Source: Alistipes sp. | GTDB taxonomy: Bacteria > Bacteroidota > Bacteroidia > Bacteroidales > Rikenellaceae | Length of the DNA: 11,405 bases | Assembly: GCA_017629615.1 (NCBI GenBank) | Contig: JAGBWT010000204.1 | Span: 1 to 11,405 of the forward strand | Direction: 5' to 3' | In this document: positions 1 through 5,946 of the stretch, piece by piece | Numbering within the stretch: the first letter of the stretch is position 1 | How the letters are laid out: each line of letters opens with the position of its first letter | Notes under the pieces: generated by a model | The model's database searches: none | Seen by the model: the letters and a program-made list of their open reading frames with translations, nothing else | Told to the model about the DNA's origin: nothing | Translations under genes and position numbers: made by a program

Positions 1-24
1 AAAATGCAAAACCGACGACAAACC

Positions 25-146
25 GATAGCAGAGGGCAAGCTTGCTTGCGCTATGCCGAGGTGCGAAGGAGGAAAAGCCTACGAAGTAGGGTTAATGCAA
101 AATGCAGAATGGAAAAATAATTTTGAATTTTGAATTTTGAATTTCG
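25..146. repeat. Repeat-like non-coding leader upstream of parC
   Basis: This stretch has no credible gene. It contains a hairpin at 36-49 (GCAAG, loop CTTG, CTTGC), a second hairpin at 78-90 (CCTAC, loop GAA, GTAGG), a short AATGCAAAATGCAGAATG segment near 94-111, and a 7-base tandem repeat (GAATTTT, GAATTTT, GAATTTC) at 125-145. The same 7-base phase continues past the start codon of parC, with GAATTTA at 153-159. From memory, similar blocks of small hairpins followed by runs of AATTTTG-like repeats are scattered between genes of many Bacteroidales genomes. That it is a dispersed element is therefore an inference; the hairpins and the 7-base period are read directly. Confidence 0.5.
118..125 (+). 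promoter_or_regulatory. Candidate -7 box for parC
   Basis: TAATTTTG matches the Bacteroidota -7 consensus TAnnTTTG at every fixed position. It lies 21 bases before the parC start codon, which would give a very short leader. The -33 side is poor: 20 bases upstream only AATG (94-97) is found instead of TTTG. The box overlaps the start of the 7-base tandem repeat, so the match could be a by-product of the repeat. Confidence 0.35.
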
Positions 147-2864
147 ATGAGTGAATTTATGAACGAAGAGAAAGATATACAGGAAGAGTTGTTGAACGAC
201 GAGGAGATTGTAGCCTCCGAACCGGGAAAATACGACGCTTTGATGGCCGAACAGAGTGCCAAGCGATTGACGGGTATGTACAAGAATTGGTTCTTGGACT
301 ATGCTTCGTATGTGATTTTGGAGCGTGCCGTGCCTCATATCGAGGACGGTTTGAAGCCCGTTCAGCGTCGTATCTTGCACGCTATGAAGGTGGCCGACGA
401 CGGTCGCTTGAATAAGGTGTCGAACCTCGTGGGTCAGACGATGCAGTACCACCCTCACGGCGATGCGTCGATTAAAGATGCGCTCGTGCAGTTGGGACAG
501 AAGGAGCTGCTTATTGACTGTCAGGGTAACTGGGGTAATATTCTCACGGGTGACGATGCGGCGGCGGGTCGATATATCGAGGCGCGTCTATCGAAGTTCG
601 CTTTGGAGGTGGTCTATAACAAAAAGACGACCGAGTGGATGTTGGCCTACGACGGTCGTAAGGAGGAGCCTGTGACTCTGCCGGTTAAGTTCCCGTTGTT
701 GTTGACGCAAGGTGCCGAGGGTATTGCCGTGGGTCTTGCTTCGAAGATTTTGCCGCACAACTTCAACGAACTTATTTCGGCCTCGATTGCCCACTTGCGT
801 GGCGAGGAGTTCCAACTCTATCCCGACTTCCCAACGGGCGGTATGATTGACGGGTCGCGCTACAACGACGGTTTGCGCGGTGGTGCGGTCAAGGTGCGCG
901 CCAAGATTTCCAAACTCGATAAGAATACGTTGGCCATTACCGAGATACCGTTCTCGACCACGACCGAGAGCATCAAGGACTCTATCCTCAAAGCCAACCA
1001 GAAGGGAAAGATTAAGATTCGTCGCGTAGATGATAATACGGCTCGCAAGGCCGAGAGTCTCGTGCAGGTTGCGGCTGGCGAGTCGTGCGACAAGACCATC
1101 GACGCGCTCTACGCCTTTACGCTGTGCGAGGTCTCGATTTCGCCAAACGCCTGCGTTATCAAGGACGATAAGCCTGCATTTATGGGCGTCAGCGATATTT
1201 TGCGATACTCGACCGACCATACGAAGGCTCTGTTGCAGCGAGAGTTGGAGATTGCCCTCGCGGAGCATAACGAGGCTTGGCACGCGGCATCGTTGGAGCG
1301 AATCTTTATCGAGAACAAACTCTACCAGCTTATCGAGGGCTGTAAGTCGCGTGAAGAGGCCTATGCGGCAGTCGATAAGGGCTTGGAGCCATTCAAGAGT
1401 CTGTTGCGTCGCGAGGTTACAACCGAAGATGTGCAGCGACTTACGGAGTTGAAGTTTATCCGTATCTCGCGTTTCGATTCGGATAAGGCCGACAACGAGA
1501 TAAAGCAGATTGAGAAGGATATTAAGCAGGTTAAGTACGATTTGGCCCACCTGACCGACTATGCGATTGCCTACTTCGAGCATATCCGCGAAAAGTATGG
1601 CAAGGGCAAGGAGCGTCAGACCGAAATCCGCCTCTTCGATTCGATTGAGGCGACGAAGGTGGCTGTGTCGAACGCCAAACTCTATGTCGATAGAGCCGAG
1701 GGCTTCTTCGGTATCGGTAAGAGTATGAAAGATGCCGAGTTTGTCTGCGATTGCTCGGATATCGACGATGTGATTGTGATTCTGAAAGATGGTCGCTACA
1801 TCATCAAGAAGGTTGCCGATAAGAGCTTCTTCGACAAGGGAATCTACTATATCGGAGTCTTTAAGCGTAACGACGAGCGTACAATCTACAACCTCCTCTA
1901 TCGCGACGGTAAGGGTGGCCCGATAATGATGAAGCGTTGCGCAATCAAGGGTATCACGCGTGATAAGGAGTACAACCTCACCAAGGGTACGCCAAAGAGC
2001 GATATTATATATATGTCGGTCAATCCGAATGGCGAAGCCGAGGTGTTGAAGGTCTATTTCAAGCCGCGTCCGCGATTGAAGAAGGTTATTGTCGATTTGG
2101 ACTTTGCCGAACTTGCTATCAAGGGTCGTCAGTCGCAGGGTAATCTCTTCTCGCGCTACGGAATTCATAAGATTGTCCTCAAAGAGAAGGGTACATCGAC
2201 GCTCAGCGCACAAGATATTTGGTGGGACGACGATGTGCGTCGCCTCAATACCGAGGGTCGAGGCCGTCTGCTTGGCGCATTTAAGGGCGACGACCGCCTG
2301 GTTGTCTGGACCGCAAAGCACCAATACTACATTACGGGCTTCGATGTGGCGCAGCACTTCCCTGACGATACGGTTGCCGTTGAGCGCTATGTGGCCAACC
2401 GAGTCTATAACCTCTGCTATTTCGACCGCGAACAGGGTTACTACTATATGAAGCGCTTCCAACTCGACGTGAGCGACCGTCTGCTGCCATTCCTCGACGA
2501 GGAGGGTGCTGCCGACTTCATCTGCATCACTTCGTGCAAGGGCGCCAAGTTGCATATTACCTACAAGGGTGCGCAGGCGACGCGTCCGGCCGACGATGTC
2601 GAGGTCGATGAGTTTGTTGGCGTAAAGAGTCGCAAGGCAAAGGGTAAGCGTCTTACGACCTACGATGTCGATACGCTCTCGTTTATCGAGCCGGAGATGC
2701 CGGAGGAGGAGCCTATGCCGGCCGATGAACCCGAAATCGATGAACCCGAAATCGACGAGGTAGAGGAGCCGATTGTGCCGGTCGATAATAGCGAAACGCC
2801 GATTGCAATTATCCGCAACAATATCGACGAGCCGTCATCAACCGAGCAACTCGACCTATTCTAA
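147..2864 (+). CDS. parC: DNA topoisomerase IV subunit A (ParC)
   Basis: This is the DNA-cleaving subunit of type IIA topoisomerase IV (905 aa). With ParE it decatenates replicated chromosomes in the cytoplasm. The winged-helix/tower core covers about residues 45-500. The GLKPVQRRIL motif is at 68-77, the HPHGD motif at 102-106, and the catalytic tyrosine is Y143 in GRYIEARLSK. The C-terminal part (about 510-830) is a divergent beta-pinwheel. I see no GyrA-box (QRRGGKG-like), which favours ParC over GyrA. An acidic, proline-rich tail follows (about 848-905), contains an EIDEP repeat and ends in QLDLF. The position equivalent to the quinolone-contacting serine (E. coli ParC S80) is alanine A107, while an acidic residue is kept at D111. 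The ATG at 147 is the first start in frame after the repeat leader; M5 is an alternative. The gene begins a cluster with aroK 17 bases downstream. Confidence 0.88.
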   Translation: MSEFMNEEKDIQEELLNDEEIVASEPGKYDALMAEQSAKRLTGMYKNWFLDYASYVILERAVPHIEDGLKPVQRRILHAMKVADDGRLNKVSNLVGQTMQYHPHGDASIKDALVQLGQKELLIDCQGNWGNILTGDDAAAGRYIEARLSKFALEVVYNKKTTEWMLAYDGRKEEPVTLPVKFPLLLTQGAEGIAVGLASKILPHNFNELISASIAHLRGEEFQLYPDFPTGGMIDGSRYNDGLRGGAVKVRAKISKLDKNTLAITEIPFSTTTESIKDSILKANQKGKIKIRRVDDNTARKAESLVQVAAGESCDKTIDALYAFTLCEVSISPNACVIKDDKPAFMGVSDILRYSTDHTKALLQRELEIALAEHNEAWHAASLERIFIENKLYQLIEGCKSREEAYAAVDKGLEPFKSLLRREVTTEDVQRLTELKFIRISRFDSDKADNEIKQIEKDIKQVKYDLAHLTDYAIAYFEHIREKYGKGKERQTEIRLFDSIEATKVAVSNAKLYVDRAEGFFGIGKSMKDAEFVCDCSDIDDVIVILKDGRYIIKKVADKSFFDKGIYYIGVFKRNDERTIYNLLYRDGKGGPIMMKRCAIKGITRDKEYNLTKGTPKSDIIYMSVNPNGEAEVLKVYFKPRPRLKKVIVDLDFAELAIKGRQSQGNLFSRYGIHKIVLKEKGTSTLSAQDIWWDDDVRRLNTEGRGRLLGAFKGDDRLVVWTAKHQYYITGFDVAQHFPDDTVAVERYVANRVYNLCYFDREQGYYYMKRFQLDVSDRLLPFLDEEGAADFICITSCKGAKLHITYKGAQATRPADDVEVDEFVGVKSRKAKGKRLTTYDVDTLSFIEPEMPEEEPMPADEPEIDEPEIDEVEEPIVPVDNSETPIAIIRNNIDEPSSTEQLDLF
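2724..2753 (+). repeat. Perfect 15-base tandem duplication in parC tail
   Basis: GATGAACCCGAAATC occurs twice in direct succession (2724-2738 and 2739-2753), encoding DEPEI twice within the acidic tail of ParC. The two copies are identical at DNA level, which suggests a recent slippage duplication. The reading frame is kept. Confidence 0.8.
2847..2861 (+). other. Codons for C-terminal QLDLF, clamp-binding-type motif
   Basis: The last five residues of ParC (901-905) are QLDLF, followed directly by the stop codon. The known bacterial sliding-clamp (DnaN) binding consensus is QL(S/D)LF, as found in polymerases and mismatch-repair proteins, so this is an exact match. It sits at the end of a low-complexity acidic tail, an accessible place for such a motif. 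Function in clamp binding is an inference from the match alone. Confidence 0.4.
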
Positions 2865-2881
2865 CACCAAAAGTTGCTGCT

Positions 2882-3424
2882 ATGCGTCTCTACCTTATAG
2901 GCTATATGGGCTGTGGCAAGAGTTCGATTGCCCGCAAGGTTGCTCGTGCGAGTGGCCTGCGTATGGTCGATACCGACGCCGAAGTTGAGAGTCGCGAAGG
3001 TGCTGCGGTGGCCGATATTATAGGCTATATGGGCGAGGAGTACTTCCGCAAAAGCGAGCGTGAGGTGCTGTTCTCTACGGCCGAGATGTCGGGAGTTGTG
3101 GTCTCGACGGGCGGAGGTTTGCCGACGTGGGGCGATAATATGGAGCAGATGTCGCAAATGGGTTGTACGATATATCTGCGTCGCTCGCCGGAGAATATTT
3201 TACCTCGTTTGTCGCCATATGGTCGTGCAAAGCGGCCAAAGTTTAGGGGACTGAACGACGAGCAGTTGCTCGCATTTATGCACTCCCATCTTGCCGAGCG
3301 AGAGCCAGTCTATTCGCAGGCTGCGGTGACGATAGAGTGCGATGTGAAGTCCGACGAAATGGTTGTACAAGAGATACTGACAATAATAGAAAACCTTAAA
3401 ACATATAGTTATGAAGAAGTTTAG
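2882..3424 (+). CDS. aroK: Shikimate kinase
   Basis: This enzyme phosphorylates shikimate at its 3-hydroxyl with ATP, the fifth step of the chorismate pathway for aromatic compounds, in the cytoplasm. The protein is 180 aa, normal for the family. The Walker A loop GYMGCGKSS is at residues 7-15. Shikimate-binding acids D29 and D31 lie in the DTD motif, R55 in YFRKSE, and the glycine triplet STGGG is at 74-78. The lid arginine is R116 in KRP, and the late substrate arginine is R139 in the EREPVY segment. The start follows the parC stop by 17 bases without a Shine-Dalgarno site, as is usual in Bacteroidota. The last 14 bases overlap the start of the next gene, so the two are probably cotranscribed and translationally coupled. 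Confidence 0.95.
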   Translation: MRLYLIGYMGCGKSSIARKVARASGLRMVDTDAEVESREGAAVADIIGYMGEEYFRKSEREVLFSTAEMSGVVVSTGGGLPTWGDNMEQMSQMGCTIYLRRSPENILPRLSPYGRAKRPKFRGLNDEQLLAFMHSHLAEREPVYSQAAVTIECDVKSDEMVVQEILTIIENLKTYSYEEV

Positions 3425-5054
3425 ATTGGTAGTGCTGCTGGCTGCACTTGTTGTTGTGTTGTCGGCCTCGGCACAGATGAAAATTTCGGGTGTTTTGCGC
3501 GATACTTCGGGCCGTCCGATTGAGGGCGTAACGGTCAGCGATGGCTTTACTTGTGTTGTGACCGATGCAAAGGGTCGCTACAAGATGAAGACTTCGTCGG
3601 ACGCAGTTCACGTCTTTTACTCGATTCCTTCGGCCTACAAGGTGAGCGAGAAAGATGGTCACCCCGATTTCTACAAAACATTGAGCAAAGATGTCAAGAC
3701 CTACGACTTTACGCTCGCACCGCTCGAAACAGTGGAGCGCAATTTCCGTCTTGTTATGGTTGCCGACCCACAGGCGCAGTGCAAATTCCACGTCAAGCGA
3801 TTTGAGCGCGAGACGGTGCCTGATATTCGTGCCTATGTCGATGCGCAGACAGTGCCTTGCTATGGTATCACGTTGGGCGATATGGCCTATACCGAGGGCA
3901 AACACAAGTGCAATAAGTTTATGGCGCCTATGCGTCGTGCAATGAGCAAGGATAAGAGTGGCTTGTTGTTCTTCCAGACCATTGGTAACCACGACTTTAC
4001 CGAGCCACCTGTATCGCTCGATAAGGGTACAAGTACCTACAACCTTGCCTATCAGCGTGCCTATGAGCGCGTGTTTGGCCCTGTGAACTACTCGTGGAAT
4101 CGTGGCGATGTTCATATCGTGTCGATGAAGGACTATATCGCCGACGACGACCCTAATAAGTTCCGCTACCACAAGGAGTATGGCAATCCGTCATTTACCG
4201 ACGAGCAGTTGGAGTGGTTGCGTCAGGATTTGGCCGTTGTTCCAAAGGATAAGATGGTTATTTTGTGCCTCCATATCGGCCTCTACAACCGTATGAAGAA
4301 GAATGTCGATGCTGTGCGCCAACTTATCGCACAGTTCAAGGAGGCTCATATTATGATTGGCCACACCCACTTTATGAATCACGCAATCAATAAGCTCGGT
4401 ATCTACGAGCACGTTCACGCCGCAGCAAGTGGCGCTTTTTGGTGGTCGTGTGTCAATGGCGACGGTGTGCCAAACGGCTACACCATCTACGATGTCGATG
4501 GTGCGCATATCAAGAATTGGTGGTATAAGGGTACGGGTCACGATATTTCGTACCAGATTCGTATGTATCGAGGCGATGCCGAGTTTGGTGGCGAGTTCGA
4601 GAAGTTCCGCTTCCCATATAGCCACGATACGGTGCTTGCCAACGTCTTTATGGCCGACAAGAATTGGACGGTCGAATTGTACGAAGATGGCGTGCTGACG
4701 GGTAAGATGGTGCGTATTCCGGTGACCAAGGATAGCGTTCCCGAACTCGATTCGAGCCGCGATTGGTGGGCTGTCGGTTACCATATCGGCGTTATCGGTC
4801 GTAGCTATGGCAAGGTTGATGGCGCGAGTCGTTGGAAGGGTGGAGGCCGTAAGGGTTACCTTATGCAGTGCAATCACCTCTATCGTTTGCAGTTGAAGAA
4901 TCCGAATGCCAAGGAGATTAAGGTCGTGGCTCGCGATACGAATGGTAATGTCTACGAGCAGACTCGCTTCACCGAGAGCTTCGACTATTCGGAGAATGCT
5001 ATCACCAATGCACTCTATACCACTCCTCGTAAGGAGTTGGATGAGAAGTACTAA
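3411..5054 (+). CDS. Secreted calcineurin-like metallophosphoesterase
   Basis: This is a predicted exported metal-dependent phosphoesterase (547 aa). A signal peptide covers residues 1-21 (KK followed by a long hydrophobic run, SASA before Q22). Residues 24-105 form an Ig/carboxypeptidase-regulatory-like domain (ISGVLRDTSGRPIEGVTV), as in the MetallophosN family. The catalytic domain spans about 112-370, with D119 in VADPQ, G156-D157, GNHD at 192-195, H288, and GHTH at 317-320; together these supply the usual binuclear metal site. The remainder, to about 545, resembles the MetallophosC domain of the same Bacteroidales architecture. The substrate is unknown; such proteins are generic phosphomonoesterases or diesterases at the cell envelope. 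The ATG lies inside the end of aroK, and murI follows after 21 bases, so it sits within a housekeeping operon. No lipobox cysteine is seen, so a periplasmic location is most likely. Confidence 0.85.
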   Translation: MKKFRLVVLLAALVVVLSASAQMKISGVLRDTSGRPIEGVTVSDGFTCVVTDAKGRYKMKTSSDAVHVFYSIPSAYKVSEKDGHPDFYKTLSKDVKTYDFTLAPLETVERNFRLVMVADPQAQCKFHVKRFERETVPDIRAYVDAQTVPCYGITLGDMAYTEGKHKCNKFMAPMRRAMSKDKSGLLFFQTIGNHDFTEPPVSLDKGTSTYNLAYQRAYERVFGPVNYSWNRGDVHIVSMKDYIADDDPNKFRYHKEYGNPSFTDEQLEWLRQDLAVVPKDKMVILCLHIGLYNRMKKNVDAVRQLIAQFKEAHIMIGHTHFMNHAINKLGIYEHVHAAASGAFWWSCVNGDGVPNGYTIYDVDGAHIKNWWYKGTGHDISYQIRMYRGDAEFGGEFEKFRFPYSHDTVLANVFMADKNWTVELYEDGVLTGKMVRIPVTKDSVPELDSSRDWWAVGYHIGVIGRSYGKVDGASRWKGGGRKGYLMQCNHLYRLQLKNPNAKEIKVVARDTNGNVYEQTRFTESFDYSENAITNALYTTPRKELDEKY

Positions 5055-5075
5055 TCGTATTACCTATATTCGACC

Positions 5076-5843
5076 GTGAATAACAATCCGATAGGCCTCT
5101 TCGATTCGGGTATGGGAGGTTTGAGCGTTTGGCGAGTCTTGCAAAAGAGTCTCGCCAACGAGTCGCTCATCTTCTATGGCGATGGGGCGCGGTGCCCCTA
5201 TGGTACGCGTTCGGCCGAGGAGATTCGTCGTTTCACGGTGGAGGCTGTTGAGCAGTTGCTTGGTCGGGGTTGTAAATTGATAGTTATCGCTTGCAATACG
5301 GCCACGGCTGTTGCGATAGAGGCGTTGCGCGAGCAATTTCCCGAGACGCCGTTTGTGGGATTAGAGCCGGCCGTAAAGCCTGCGGCCCTTACGACGCAGA
5401 CGGGGCGTGTGGCTGTCTTGGCTACGCGTAGGTCGTTGGAGGGGGAGTTGTTCCGTCGTACGTCGGCCCGCTATGGTGCCGAGGTCGAGATTTTGCCTGT
5501 CGAGGGCGAGGGCTTTGTCGAGATTGTTGAGCAGAGTCGCGAGGACTCGCCCGAAGCCGAGGCTGCGGTGAGGCGAGTGGTCGAGCCACTGCTCTCTGTG
5601 GGGGTTGATAAGATTGTGCTGGGGTGTACGCACTACCCATTTTTGCGCCACGTTATAGAGCGTGTAGTCGAGGGTCGGGGTGTCGATATTATAGATTCGT
5701 CGGAGGCAATCGAGCGACGTGTCGAGCAGTTGCTCGATATGTACGACCTTCGGGCAGAAGCGACAAATGAGCCGTTCTACGACTTTATGACGGCCGCCGA
5801 TGATATTTATGCCGAGCGATTGCGTAAAAAAGCTCTCGGATAA
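5076..5843 (+). CDS. murI: Glutamate racemase
   Basis: MurI converts L-glutamate to D-glutamate for peptidoglycan stem peptides in the cytoplasm. The protein is 255 aa, typical for the family. The N-terminal DSGMGGLSV motif holds the substrate-binding D10 and S11. CPYGTRS is at 40-46. The first catalytic cysteine is C73 in ACNTATA, and the second is C184 in LGCTHYP, followed by H186. All residues needed for the two-base mechanism are present. Translation starts at GTG: between the preceding in-frame stop (5052-5054, also the stop of the upstream gene) and this GTG there is no ATG in frame, and the next methionine is M13 inside the active-site motif. The gene closes the parC-aroK-phosphoesterase cluster and is followed by a strong terminator. 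Confidence 0.95.
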   Translation: MNNNPIGLFDSGMGGLSVWRVLQKSLANESLIFYGDGARCPYGTRSAEEIRRFTVEAVEQLLGRGCKLIVIACNTATAVAIEALREQFPETPFVGLEPAVKPAALTTQTGRVAVLATRRSLEGELFRRTSARYGAEVEILPVEGEGFVEIVEQSREDSPEAEAAVRRVVEPLLSVGVDKIVLGCTHYPFLRHVIERVVEGRGVDIIDSSEAIERRVEQLLDMYDLRAEATNEPFYDFMTAADDIYAERLRKKALG

Positions 5844-5845
5844 AG

Positions 5846-5876
5846 TTGTAAAATTGATTAAAATTTTATATTTTCG
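5846..5876 (+). promoter_or_regulatory. Candidate ftsK promoter, overlapping terminator
   Basis: TTG (5846-5848), a 20-base spacer and TATTTTCG (5869-5876) match the Bacteroidota -33/-7 consensus (TTTG, 19-21 bases, TAnnTTTG) with one mismatch in the -7 box. The start point would be around 5882, about 65 bases before the ftsK ATG. It lies just after the murI stop, and its -7 box overlaps the first bases of the murI terminator stem. No better candidate is seen between the terminator and ftsK. Confidence 0.4.
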
Positions 5877-5915
5877 CATCGAATACGTCTTCGCGTGTCG
5901 GTGCGATTTTTTTTT
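5875..5915 (+). terminator. Intrinsic terminator after murI
   Basis: CGCATCGA (5875-5882) pairs with TCGGTGCG (5898-5905), including one T-G wobble. After a small internal mismatch, a further four pairs form around a CTTC loop. Nine T residues follow (5907-5915). It begins 31 bases after the murI stop and would end the parC-to-murI transcript. Confidence 0.8.
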
Positions 5916-5946
5916 ATGCCGTCGGCGAAATTCCAAATTTGATATT

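Noticed and set aside
125..159. CRISPR-like or attachment-site repeat
   Set aside because: The unit is only 7 bases, directly tandem without spacers, and no integrase or cas gene is nearby.
588..2555. Long open frame on the minus strand (655 codons) opposite parC
   Set aside because: The plus strand encodes a complete ParC with catalytic residues. The antisense frame arises from codon bias that leaves few complementary stops, and its product has no recognisable domain.
5800..5946. 49-codon N-terminal extension of FtsK
   Set aside because: It starts inside murI, crosses the terminator hairpin and T-run, and encodes a cysteine-rich stretch unlike FtsK. The ATG at 5947 fits the family.
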